Position numbers and translations under genes: made by a program. Below the pieces are notes generated by a model that was given only the letters and a program-made list of their open reading frames with translations, was not told the origin of the DNA and made no database searches. Shown piece after piece: positions 11,650 through 22,324 of a stretch of DNA of 46,796 nt. Numbering within the stretch: position 1 is the first letter of the stretch; the number at the start of each line of letters is the position of its first letter. This DNA is from Cochliopodium minus (lineage: Eukaryota > Discosea > Himatismenida > Cochliopodiidae), in contig JAMYWO010000015.1 of NCBI GenBank assembly GCA_024220525.1, forward strand, positions 1 through 46,796. The letters are read 5' to 3'.

Positions 11650-12180
11650 ATGGCAGAACAAATAAAAGGAGAGGAATCTATACAAATAAGTGAGTTTGAA
11701 TCTTCTAGTCTAAAACTTTTAAATGATGTAGATGTAGATGTAGAAATTTTTTTAGAAAGAAGCAAGAATTTGACGAATAAAATCAATTTGCTCTGGGGAA
11801 TTTTGTTGATAATCTCTTTCGTTTTAATCTTAATTTTTATTGTTGATAATAAAATGTGCCAAAGTTGTAGTAAAAGAATATTAGATAATACAAGACTCAT
11901 AAGATACTTTATCTTTTTTATCTTCGTTGGTTTCTTTATATATCTAATTTTAAAAAGGAACATCTACTATCAAGAAGTAAAATTAGTTTATCCTTTTAAG
12001 AGTCTATTTGCTAAACTTTGTCTTTTGATCTTCTTTCTTGTATATTTTCAATTAACTTCAAATTTACAATATCTAAAGGTACCAATGGTTTGTTGTTTTG
12101 ACATTTTAGCCACCTTCCTTTATTTATTTTTCTTTACTGTTTCCTCAATCGAAACTATTTTATTTATAAAAATGCATTAA
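11650..12180 (+). CDS. Four-pass membrane protein, tandem copy 1
   Basis: A 176-residue single-exon protein. An acidic N-terminus of about 45 residues is followed by four hydrophobic segments near residues 50-70, 88-104, 120-138 and 150-170. The motif ILKRNI, a VYP/IYP step and a CCFD motif before the last helix are all shared with the next gene, so the pair is a tandem duplication. A CxxC (CQSC; CPKSC in the partner) lies in the first loop. I recognise no named family. An A8-TTG motif sits at 11623-11633, just upstream of the ATG. Confidence 0.8.
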   Translation: MAEQIKGEESIQISEFESSSLKLLNDVDVDVEIFLERSKNLTNKINLLWGILLIISFVLILIFIVDNKMCQSCSKRILDNTRLIRYFIFFIFVGFFIYLILKRNIYYQEVKLVYPFKSLFAKLCLLIFFLVYFQLTSNLQYLKVPMVCCFDILATFLYLFFFTVSSIETILFIKMH

Positions 12181-12473
12181 ACTTTTTAACAAACTTTAAT
12201 TCATTTGAAAAAAAACATTTATAAAAATGAAAAAGTCCAATTATCCTTGAATAAAATTAAAATTTAAAGATGTTGATCTTTTTGCTTTTCCTTTGAAAAT
12301 CACTCCAGAAGTTTTTTTTTTTTTTAATAAAATATCGGAAGTCACCAATATCAAGGAATCTATTTGTATTTTATATGATTTTGATTTTTTTTGTTAGCTT
12401 AAAAAATATTTCATAAAATATTTATTGAAAACATTTTGATTTTTTGAATAAAAATAAAAAAAAGAAACAAACT
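12181..12473. other. Spacer between tandem membrane genes
   Basis: AT-rich, with no coding or RNA feature that I can support. Confidence 0.6.
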
Positions 12474-13007
12474 ATGATCGAGGAAATTATTGAATTAAAT
12501 GAAGAAAATGAGATTGAAGAAACTAAAACTATGGGAGAAGATTTTATGAAAGATGGAGGATTATTATTTGAGGGAAGCAAAAAATTCACGAGTATATTCA
12601 ATATACTGTGGTTATTTATGTTGATAATTTCTTTCTGTTCAATGATTTATTTCTTCGCAAACAATGATAAAGGCAAATGTCCAAAAAGCTGCAATTTGAT
12701 GATATATCACACTTATAATTTGAGATATTCCTTCTTTGTTTTATTCTTCTGTATATACATGTATATCATCCTTAAAAGAAACATCGATTTTAAAAAGGTT
12801 AGACTGATCTATCCAAAATGGGATCTCATAGCCAGATTAAGTTTCATAGTTGCTTTTCTTGTCTACTTCTTATTAACAGCCAGGTTTGAGCCAATAAAAA
12901 TACAACTGTTTTGTTGTTTTGATATGATTGCTTCTTTTTTCTATTTGTTCTCTATTTTGATCTTCTCTTTTGAAGCTTTTGTATATTTAAATAATGTAAA
13001 CTATTAA
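12474..13007 (+). CDS. Four-pass membrane protein, tandem copy 2
   Basis: A 177-residue protein starting at MIEEIIELNEEN; the in-frame TTG 30 bp upstream is not a credible start. It has the same plan as its neighbour: acidic N-terminus, four hydrophobic helices, ILKRNIDFKKVRLIYP and a FCCFDMIASFFYLF last helix. The two differ at many positions, so the duplication is old compared with the F-box array. Location in a cellular membrane is inferred; function is unknown. Confidence 0.8.
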   Translation: MIEEIIELNEENEIEETKTMGEDFMKDGGLLFEGSKKFTSIFNILWLFMLIISFCSMIYFFANNDKGKCPKSCNLMIYHTYNLRYSFFVLFFCIYMYIILKRNIDFKKVRLIYPKWDLIARLSFIVAFLVYFLLTARFEPIKIQLFCCFDMIASFFYLFSILIFSFEAFVYLNNVNY

Positions 13008-13540
13008 AAATTATCAATCACAATTTTTCAATTAATCTAATCAACAAGCTAAATCTCTTTAAAAATCTTAAATCAAAACATGATTCAAAGCTGAATTCCA
13101 TTTTCAATGAATACTTTTCTGAATTGAAAAAAAAAATTGTAAAACTGAACAACCCACTTAAAACATTAAAATTTAAAATAATTAAAAATTGGAAAAATCA
13201 ATTTTTGTTTGAGCTAGAAGATTGAGTAGTTGTCATCAAAAAATGAGGTTTGAATTATAAGTTAAAAAAGAGAATAATATTTAAAGAGGGATTTTTAAAA
13301 AATAAGAGGAGAGAAGTATTCACAATTTTGTTCAAAAAACTTTATTCAATGTTTTTTATACTGTCTTTCTTTTATTTATTTTCAAAATAATTAGACCTTT
13401 TCATAAAGATTGTATCTTTTCCTTCACAATTTAATTTGGAACATTTAAGATTTATTCTGTTGTTTTTGTAGATTGCTTGAGATCTGTTATTGTTTTTTTT
13501 TAAATCTTCATTAATTCAATGAAAAAAAATAAATATAATA
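13008..13540. other. Intergenic region
   Basis: About 530 bp of AT-rich DNA. Short stretches resemble a promoter (A-runs with TTG at about 13130 and at 13541), but I see no gene. Confidence 0.6.
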
Positions 13541-13554
13541 AAAAAAAAAATTGG
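13541..13554 (+). promoter_or_regulatory. A-run plus TTGG, candidate core promoter element
   Basis: Ten As then TTGG lie three bases before the ATG of the F-box/membrane gene. The same A(7-14)-TTG pattern lies upstream of starts at 11650, 16985, 18105, 22325, 29691 and 42972. An initiator-like role is inferred from recurrence only. Confidence 0.4.
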
Positions 13555-13556
13555 AT

Positions 13557-14245
13557 ATGATTTTGTTTGATTATATTAAAATCATTCCATCATCAACAAA
13601 TGATTTTAAAAAATTGCCAAGATTGCTTGTTTTGAACGAAATAATGATACATTTGAGATTAGAGGAACTCACAAAATTATCCCTCACTTCCAAATATTTC
13701 AATGATCTATTGAATGATAATTATCTTTGTAATCAATCCTATATATTTAAGAATTAGAGAACATAAATTTCTAATCGTTCAAATATAAAGGGTATAAATA
13801 TTACATAAGAGATCATGGAAAAGAAGATTCAGATGATTTGGTGTATGATAAAGATAAGGATTGGAAATATTATTACAGACATGCTGATTGGTATCATTTT
13901 AACGATTTAATGTTCAAAAAGGCAATAAAGAACGAAGATGTAAGATATATAATCCTTGGGATGTTAATGACCCTCCTAAATATTTATTTCTTCTCCGTAT
14001 ATTTCCAATTCCATACCAATTATATTTTCTATGGTCTCTTCATTTTGTTTTTGATATCCATTTTCAGTACTTTTCTTGATTTCTTTGCTGATAAAATCTC
14101 TGAGAAAGATAAGATGAAGCTTCCATCCAGAATAAAAAGAATGATCAACTATAGGAAATATATAGTGAGCCTCACAGGAACATATGTATGTTTATTTATG
14201 ATTTATATCGTATACCTAGTGATTTATAACTTATTTTTCAAATAA
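13557..14245 (+). CDS. F-box protein with C-terminal membrane segments
   Basis: Two exons, 13557-13728 and 13791-14245 (627 nt, 208 residues). Exon 1 carries an F-box: KLPRLLVLNEIMIHL then LTKLSLTSKYFNDLL, and splicing completes it with NDNYLWYKYYIRDHG. Exon 2 continues with an aromatic, charged segment (DWKYYYRHADWYHF) and then hydrophobic helices near residues 120-135, 140-160 and 185-205. An F-box tied to membrane helices would place an SCF-type ubiquitin ligase at a membrane. The ATG at 13557 is used because the in-frame codon at 13551 is TTG. Confidence 0.75.
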
Positions 14246-14460
14246 AAAAAATAAATTTTAAATTTCCTCAGTATAAAAAAGAATTAAATTATCATGTATC
14301 AGAATTTGTCAATCTGTTTCCATTTGATTCAAATGGGTTTTTAAAAAAATTAAATTTAGACTTAGATTTGAGAATAAAGATTGAAAAAGAATCTTAATTT
14401 TTATCCCACTTCTGCAAAGAAAGTTTATTTTGAAAAAAATAAAAAAAAAAAAAAAGAATA

Positions 14461-16872
14461 ATGAGTTTATTTTTCTTGATTTTCTTTGTTATTCTTTTAT
14501 ACTCACTCTATAGATTTTTTATTGCATACAAAGATTATGAAATCAATAAAAAGAAATCAAATCATATCCCAGGATGTAATTATAAAAAATTAAAGAAATA
14601 TTTTAAACGAATAAACCTTGGTATAAAATTTAATTTTTTTTTTTTTTCACTTTTAGACGATATATTCTTTGAATCTTTCGATCCTATTTGGATGTTAGTT
14701 GTTAGTACGGACAAATAAATATTTTTTTTATTTATATTTGAAATTCTTTTTTTTTTTTTGAACAGATTTATCTCCCAAAGTTGCCAAGTTTTTTTTGAAG
14801 CTAATTCATCCATTACATTTTGCAACTGATAAACATTATTTGGGAAATCAATTATACAGAGTAAAAAAAAAAAAAAAAAAATAAAAAAAAATAAATTTTT
14901 TTTTGTTTAAAAAAGAAAACATCTTACAGACAAACAGTGATATTTTGCAAAGATAGCGAATCCGCAAAACAGATGGCAATATCAAAAGACTTTGACAAGC
15001 CTGTCGAAATATATGTAAAAGTCACAATAAATATTATTTTCTGAAATTTATCATTTTTTAAATAAAATAATTTAGGATTTTATTTCAATATTAGGAAAGA
15101 ATATTTTGTCAACAAGTAAAAAAAAAAAATTTCATCAAAAAAGAAACAATGTGTTTATCAACAATAAATTCATTTGATAGATGGAGAAGAATGGAGAAAA
15201 CATAGAAGAATATGCAATCCCGCTTTTTCAACCACAAACCTTAAATATGTTGCCAACATGACCAACCTTCATTGCAATATCATGTTCCAAAAACTAGATG
15301 GATTGATAGAAAATGGTAAAGGGACTGGTTTATGGAAAATAGGGGAAGATTTAACTAAACTTACATTAGCAGGTTTTTTAATTAAATTTAAAATTGATAA
15401 TTATATTTTTTTTAAAAAAAAAGTCATTGGCTCTGCTGGGTAAATATTTTTTCTTTTTAAAATCTTTTTTTATTTTTTTTTTGCATTTTCTTTTTTAAAT
15501 TGAAGATTTGGAAGAGATATGAACGATACTTGGAAAGATGGCGTTGATACAACTACTGAAAATGGACGGTTACATTTCAACGAGGCTTTGAAAATAGTTT
15601 GTTCGAAAATAATGGTTATTTTTTCCGTTTAAATGTTTTATCAAAATATAATTTGAGTTTTTTTTAAAAGGTTTATTTTGCTGGTGATTTTTTTTCAATT
15701 ATTTATTTTTGTTTTTATTTCGATTTTATTTTATTTTTAGTTCCGCATTTCATTCTTAAAAATGTAAATATTTTTGAATTTCCTAAAATACACAAAGCCT
15801 TCGAGGATTTATTCTATCATTTAGACAAAATGATTGAGAATGGAGATATTGAAGAATCAAACAAGAAAGATATTCTTTCTTTACTAATTAATTCAAATGG
15901 TAAACAATCTACATTTATTTTATAAATTAATTTTATTTTTTTAAAAGACAAAACTTTGACTAATGTTGAAATAAGATCTAATGGTATTTCTTTTGATTTT
16001 TTAATGTAAATATTCTTATTTTTGTTTTTAATTTCAAAAAACAGCGTTCATTTTTTTCGTTGCTGGTCATGAATCTACTGCACATTCATTAGAATTTACT
16101 TTGGCTTTCTTAGCTTCACATCCCGAAGTAATATTTTAAAAAAATCAATTTTTTTCTTTTTTAAAAAAATTTAAATTGAAAGTCTCAAGAAAAAATTTAT
16201 GAAGAATCTAAAAGAGTTAAAGGAGAAAAGGAAGAGCTTGAATATGAAGATTTAAAAAATATGCCTTACACTTACTCTGTGTTTAAAGAAACTTTGAGAT
16301 TAATTCCTCCTGCTTTGGGGTATTTCAAAATTTCTTTCTTCACAAAAAAATATTTAAAATTTTTCAATTTTATTAAAAAGTATTCCAAAGAAGGCAATGA
16401 CTGATACACAAATTGGAGAATATTTTGTTCCAAAGAATACTATCACATATATTGATGTTGCAGTAAAAAAAAATTTATTTTCATTTCCAAGTAAAATTTA
16501 TTTATTTAAAAAAAAAGAATTTACACAGAAACGAACTTTATTGGAAAAATCCACACAAATTCATCCCAGAAAGATTCATAGAAGACGAAATAGTTCCCAA
16601 TTCTTTCATTCCTTTCTCCCTTGGTAGTAGATCTTGCATTGGAATGAAATTCTCTGAAACGGAAGCCATTCTGGCTATTTCCAATCTCATTTCAAAATAT
16701 GAATTGAGTCACATCAGTGGAGGAAAAGAACCAAGTAAAATTTGTTTTTTTAATTAATTTTCTTTTTTTTTTAAATTGTTAATTTGGTTTTCTAGGCTTG
16801 GACGAAGTGGATAGTGTTTTTACGACCTCTCCTAAAGTTCCATATCAATTAAGAATTAAAAAAAGGAAATAA
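14461..16872 (+). CDS. Cytochrome P450 monooxygenase
   Basis: A haem-thiolate monooxygenase, probably ER-anchored by the N-terminal helix (FLIFFVILLYSLY). I read 16 exons: 14461-14620, 14657-14704, 14766-14860, 14916-15014, 15076-15115, 15181-15372, 15424-15439, 15506-15614, 15671-15683, 15741-15899, 15948-15983, 16045-16127, 16183-16319, 16381-16462, 16518-16734 and 16796-16872. They total 1,563 nt, 520 residues. Diagnostic motifs: helix C WRKHRRICNPAF, helix I AGHESTA, helix K ETLR, LHRNELYW with FIPERF, and the haem loop FSLGSRSCIG with the cysteine ligand. Exons of 16 and 13 nt are notable. The 36-bp first intron is in frame and open, so it may not be removed. Substrate unknown; the layout is closest to CYP3/4-like eukaryotic P450s. 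Confidence 0.92.
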
Positions 16873-16961
16873 TTAAAAAACATTTTTCCAATTAGAGTTT
16901 AATTCTTCAAAAACAGAATGTATTTCTTGATAGCATAAAAAATTGTTTTTGATCTTTTAAT

Positions 16962-16974
16962 AAAAAAAAATTGG
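16962..16974 (+). promoter_or_regulatory. A-run plus TTGG upstream of LRR-like copy 1
   Basis: Nine As and TTGG lie 10 bp before the ATG; the identical arrangement precedes copy 2 at 18081-18094. Part of the recurring A(n)-TTG pattern; its function is inferred. Confidence 0.4.
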
Positions 16975-16984
16975 AAAATTGATC

Positions 16985-17976
16985 ATGGATAATAAATGGT
17001 TCGAGGATAGTGTAAGAATATTTTGATGAACAATATAAATTGATAGATACTTCTCCCAAAAAAAAATAAATCCAATTTTTATCTCAATATATTTCTTTAT
17101 TGATCCTCATTTGTATAAACAAAACAAATCTCAATATTTTTAACGAGATTAATTCAAATTAATTTCTTTGATTCTTTCATTTTTGAAAGAGGATCGAATA
17201 TGTTTATGTTTCGGAATATGCATCAGGAACAGGAAAAAAAAATAAAAACGGAAACACATTGGATTTATACAATAAATTCCAAGGAAAAGACAGGATCAAA
17301 GAAGTGTTGGAATACCTCAAACAAAATGAAAACATAATTGCTTTGAATGTCTCTAACAACAATATTACAGAAGAACAATTCATTTTGTTTCTTGAATACA
17401 TCAAAACGGACAAAAGACTCAAAAAGGTGAACTTTCAGGACAGTCCCAAGTTAACTATTGAAATGGTTTACTTGTTGAACCGATACATCAAACTTTACAA
17501 CAATACTCTGAATAGATTTTACATCATTGAAAATCAAATTCTTCACAAATACTTGGACCAAAACATAAAAGATCCAAAGGCGTAAAAAATTAATATTTAC
17601 TTATCATTTTCATTTTCTTTTATTTTCAATATTATTCTTTATAACAATTTTTTTTATTTTTTTGATTTTCTATTTATATTTTTTATTTTCTCAATTTTTT
17701 TATTTTATTATTAATTCATTTATTTTTGCAAATTAAATTTTTTTTATTTTTTATTTATTTTGTTTTTATTTTATTTTTATATTCAATTTGAATAGAGCAC
17801 TGGAAAGAGTTTCGAAAATACCAAACATAAAAATTACGATTCTTATTTTGAGGAATGTAAAAGAATGTATTCTCAATACTGTTCCAAGGAGGTTACTCCT
17901 CCATTTTTTGGATTATGTTGATATTTTGTTCCTTCAAAAGACATATACCAAAATGAATTATAAAAAAATTTTCTAA
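16985..17976 (+). CDS. LRR-like protein, tandem copy 1
   Basis: Three exons: 16985-17011, 17190-17581 and 17796-17976; 600 nt, 199 residues. Exon 1 codes for only nine residues (MDNKWFEDS). Exon 2 has a leucine-rich-repeat-like core: IIALNVSNNNITEEQF and then LKKVNFQDSPKLT, spaced like two LRR turns. Exon 3 ends in a hydrophobic beta/alpha stretch (IKITILILRNV). A single-domain protein of unknown role. The small first exon is supported by its conservation in the second copy. Confidence 0.75.
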
Positions 17977-18104
17977 AAAATCAAGAAGTTTAAATAAAAT
18001 GTTCTCTACTCCCAATGTTGAAAAAAAAAAAATAAAAAATAAAAAATTTGATTCAATTAAATTTTTAAAATCGATAATATAAAAAAAAAATTGGAAAATT
18101 GTTC

Positions 18105-19093
18105 ATGGATAATAAATGGTTTGAGGATAGTGTAAGAATTTTTGATGAACAATATAAATTGATAGATGCTTCTCCCAAAAATAATAATTTCAATTTTTAT
18201 CTCAATATATTTCTTTATTGATCCTCATTTGTACAAACAAAACAAATCTCAATATTTTTAACGAGATTAATTCAACTTAATTTCTTTGATTCTTTCATTT
18301 TTGAAAGAGGATGGAATTTGTTTATAGTTTGGAATATGCATCAGGAAAAGGAACAAAAAATAAAAACGGAAACACATTAGATTTATACAATAAATTCCAA
18401 GGAAAAGACAGGATCAAAGAAGTGTTGGAATACCTCAAACAAAATGAAAACATAATTGCTTTGAATGTCTCTAACAACAATATTACAGAAGAACAATTCA
18501 TTTTGTTTCTTGAATACATCAAAACGGACAAAAGACTCAAAAAGGTGAACTTTCAGGACAGTCCCAAGTTAACTATTGAAATGGTTTACTTGTTGAACCG
18601 ATACATCAAACTTTACAACAATACTCTGAATAGATTTTACATCATTGAAAATCAAATTCTTCACAAATACTTGGACCAAAACATAAAAGATCCAAAAGCG
18701 TAAAAAATTAATATTTACTTATCATTTTTTCATTTTCTTTTATTTTTAATATTATTCTTTATAACTATTTTTTTTATTTTTTTGATTTTCTATTTATATT
18801 TTTATTTATTTTTATTTTTTTATTAATGATTTATTTTTTCAATTTTATTATTAATTCATTTATTTTTTCAATTTTTATTATTAATTTTTTTTTATATTTT
18901 GTTTTCATTTATTTTTTTCAATTTGAATAGAGCATTGGAAAGAGTTTCGAAAATACCAAACATAAAAATTACGATCCTTATTTTGAGGAATGTAAAAGAA
19001 TGTATTCTCAACACTGTTCCAAGGAGGTTACTTCTCCATTTTTTGGATTATGTTGATATTTTGTTCCTTCAAAAGAAACACAAACTAAAATAA
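18105..19093 (+). CDS. LRR-like protein, tandem copy 2
   Basis: Exons 18105-18131, 18308-18699 and 18931-19093; 582 nt, 193 residues. Exon 2 is almost identical to copy 1 from NKNGNTLDLYNKF onward; the few changes cluster at its start (RMEFVYSLEY against RIEYVYVSEY). The C-terminus is shorter and ends LFLQKKHKLK. The near-identity of exon 2 against drift elsewhere suggests recent duplication or conversion of the central exon. Confidence 0.75.
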
Positions 19094-19481
19094 AAATAAA
19101 CAATTTAAATTAAAAAATAAAAATAAAATAAAAATTGAAAATAAAAAAAAATTTGATGGGTAAAATACACAAACTTCTTTAATTCCTTTTAAATATAATA
19201 TCAATATTAATCAAGAAATTTCTATTGAAAATTTGTTAGTAAATATATCAAAGAATGGATCAATATCAATCAACATATACAAATGATAATATGATCATAT
19301 TCAATCAATGATCAATTTATATACTGATCATATGTTGAAATATAAAAATTGATCCAAATTATATTGCGAATATTAAATTCTTACAAAGAAATTTTCATTC
19401 TTATACCTTCTTTGAGCTTTTATAAACTCAAAATTAAAATTTTTTTCATTCAACACAAAAGAAAATGGAAAGAAAGAAATA
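19094..19481. other. Intergenic region
   Basis: AT-rich, with a cluster of GATCA/TGATC-type words around 19255-19350. No gene seen. Confidence 0.55.
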
Positions 19482-20600
19482 ATGAAAGAGGGAATGATCG
19501 AATTTTCTTCGTTTCAAAAACAAATATGGAGATTGATCCTTTCAAAATTAGAATATGGAGATTTATTTGAAATTTCTTCAGTGTGCAAATCTTTTTATTT
19601 CTTTTTGAAAGAAGATGAGATGTTTTGGAGTTTATTTGTTGAATCATCTTTCAAAATCAATAAATTACCAAATGAAATTTCAAGTTGGAAACAATTATTC
19701 TTGAAAGTATTGAATTTGGAATGGGATCACTCTCGATTTTGTGGAGATGATTTTGATTTGGATAAAAAAGATAAAAAGACGATCATTGACAATGGAAAGA
19801 AAGCGGGATGGAAAACAGCAATCTCGAAACAATACCTCCTCGAAGGTTTTTTGTATCCTCTTTTCATCGAAACTTTACCAACGTATAAAAACTTTTTAAA
19901 TTGAAAAATTTTGAAACAATAAATTTATCATTTTTAAAAAAATATTTTTTTATTTCTTCTTTACTTTATTAGTGATATAAGTTTTGGATTTGCTTTTAAC
20001 AATACAAAGCTGGAAGGGGTATATTTTCTTTAGAATTTTGTTTTTGATGACAATCTTAGACAAATTCAAAAAAAAAAATTTATTTTAGCATTCTGCGTTC
20101 GGAGCAGACAAGTAAAAAAAAAAAATTATAAAAAAAAAAATCAAATTTTGACCGAAAAGAAAAATGAAATGTACTTCATTCTTCATTAAATTTTATTATA
20201 TAGGTTCAGATTTGGAATTTATTTTAACAGCAAAGATCCGTCGTGTTATTACTGCAATAACAACTTAGGAAGGATATTGAATCCTCCAAAAACTGTTTCA
20301 GATTTGTGTACTGTCTACATTTACATCCACAAAGGAAGTAACAATGAAAAAGAGATACCAAAAGGGAATGTCAGTTTTTTCTCTAAACTTCCGAAACAAA
20401 ATGATCTAGAATATCTCTTTACTGTTAATTTTGATTTTTCCGTCAAAGAAAAACTTTACTATTATTTGGGAAGCTTTTCTGAGATGAAGGCTAGATTTTG
20501 CTCTCCCATTTTTGTTCATGATGAGAGTTTGATCCTCCCTCAGACTTGGGATTTTCGCACAAAGTTCACTGGAGATGAAAATATTTTTGACTATAATTAG
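19482..20600 (+). CDS. F-box protein with SPRY-like C-terminus
   Basis: Exons 19482-19882, 19973-20018, 20089-20111 and 20204-20600 (867 nt, 288 residues). The N-terminus is an F-box: QKQIWRLILSKLEYGDLF, SSVCKSFYFFL, MFWSLFVE. The rest looks like a beta-rich SPRY/B30.2 domain (GWKTAIS, ISFGFAFNNTKLEG, HSAFGADKFRFGIYF), similar in plan to the clearer F-box/SPRY gene at 42972. SPRY domains bind target proteins, so this would be an SCF adaptor. Exon 3 is only 23 nt. The SPRY assignment is moderate, the F-box firm. Confidence 0.75.
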
Positions 20601-20721
20601 AATAAAAAAGATCATTGAGGATAGTTCAGATTAAAAGAAATCAATCTTAACATAAAAAGAATTAAAAATGAATAAAAAAATTTTTTGTGAACAGATTATT
20701 TAATTGTTGAAACAAAAAGAA

Positions 20722-22128
20722 TCATTTTTTTCCGAAAAAATTGACAGGAAATTTCAAATAAGAAACACCATCATTTTCAGGTGGAGGAACCTTCCCACCA
20801 TTGATGTTGACCTGAACAGAAGCGACCAACAATCTAGGAGTTCCCAAAGCATTATTACGAGTCTCCCTGAAAGAAATAAAGTCTTCTCTGCTCTTACTGT
20901 AATGTTGATTCGTTTTTTTGACTTGTTCAATAGTTTGGGAGACTACATAGTTTTCTTTGTTTTGTGGGTAGTCGTGGCAGTAAAAGACGAGTGTTTGGGG
21001 TGGGAGGGAGTAGATTCTTTGTACGGAGTCGTAGAGTTGGCCTGAGTCTCCGTTGGGGAAATCTGTTCTTGCAGAATGTGTTGTTTCCGAAAAAAGGGTA
21101 TCTTCAAAACAAAATTTTTGAAAAAAATTAAAAGTTTTTATTTTAATAAAAAATGAAATTTTTTTTATTTTTTGGAATACTATTAATTAAATTAACTTTT
21201 TTGAAAATATAAACCAAATTTTTTTATATTTTTTTTTTTGGAATACTATTGATTAAAAAAAAAACTTAATTTTTGAATATAAAATGAACTTTTTTTCATT
21301 TCAAAATTTTAATAAAAAAAAATTACCTCCTACAAAAACACCTTTTCCAAAAATGTTGTAAGAAACTGAATCAGGTGTGTGACCAGGAGTGTTCAAAACA
21401 TGTATCTCACAATCTCCCACCTTGAAAGTTTGGTTGTCCTTGAACAAAACGTCAAACTGAGATCCATCTGTCTTAAGCCACTCAAAATTGAACACTTTTT
21501 TGAATGTTTTTTGCACTGTTTTCACTCCTTCTCCTATTCCCTTCAATCCTCCTAGTTTTTGTTGCAAGTAATCTGATGATGAGATGTGATCTGCATGTAC
21601 ATGTGTCTCAAGAATATAAGTAACCTACAAAAAAATAAAAAAATTTCAAATTAAAAATTTTTGAGTTTATTTTTATTTTTATTTAATTTTAATTTTATTT
21701 ATTTTTTATTTATTTTTTATTTAAATTAATTTTTGCCTTATATTTTTTTTCTTCAACAAATTTTATTATTTCATCAGCATATTCTGTCTTCAATCTTGCA
21801 TTCACCGGATCGAAATTGTATACTGGATCTATTATCGCACCTATTATTATATTCAAAACAAAAATTTTGATTTAATTTCTATCGAGTGCTTAAATGATTG
21901 AACATATCTCTTCATTATCTTTGAATATATATTCTTGGATTACTTACATTCTTTTTTATTTGTATCCGCCAGCACATATTGGGAGGTCCAAGAATCAAAT
22001 TCTGCAAAGGATGTTATCTGCAGATTTTTATCGAAATCAAAGTGAGAGATCTTTGTGGAATAGAATTTTTTATTGAAAATGTTCTTTGTGAGCTTTAATT
22101 TATGCTTTATAGTAGAAATCTTTTTCAT
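20722..22128 (-). CDS. Mitochondrial MBL-fold hydrolase (ETHE1/BLH-like)
   Basis: A metallo-beta-lactamase-fold enzyme of the persulfide dioxygenase/BLH group, which handles sulfane sulfur in mitochondria and bacteria. Exons 21948-22128, 21737-21840, 21327-21624 and 20722-21101 (963 nt, 320 residues). The first 25 residues are basic and hydroxylated (MKKISTIKHKLKLTKNIF), a probable mitochondrial presequence. Metal-binding motifs: ETHVHADH, TPGHTPDS, GDTLF and CHDYP. The C-terminal SVQVNINGGKVPPPE and YLKFPVN are typical of bacterial BLH-type proteins, so the gene may derive from the mitochondrial ancestor or from transfer. The second intron starts with GC instead of GT. Confidence 0.88.
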
Positions 22129-22324
22129 TTTTTTTTTTTTTTTTTTGCAAACCTTTCCTTTTTACAGAAAAACAAATTGGAAATAGAAATGAGATTTAAT
22201 CAATAGATTTGAATGTAAACTGAATTTCATTCGATTTTTCTTCACTTCTAAATTTTATTTCTCTTAATTATTTTTTTGTGAAAAATAAAAAAATTGAAAA
22301 ATATAATTTCAATTGAATTGAAAA

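Larger units (their letters stand above)
16962..19093 (+). repeat. Tandem duplication, about 1.12-kb unit (LRR-like genes)
   Basis: Two units start about 1,120 bp apart (ATGs at 16985 and 18105). Exon 2 is nearly identical between them; introns and the last exon differ by small indels. The units share the upstream A-run-TTGG motif (16962-16974 and 18081-18094). Confidence 0.9.

Noticed and set aside
14621-14656. 36-bp intron in the P450 gene treated as certain
   Set aside because: It has GT and AG ends, but it is in frame with no stop, so it could equally be coding; recorded only as likely.
22281-22320. AATTGAAAA repeats before CENP-V as an origin or operator
   Set aside because: Short AT words of this kind are everywhere in the intergenic DNA; nothing specific.
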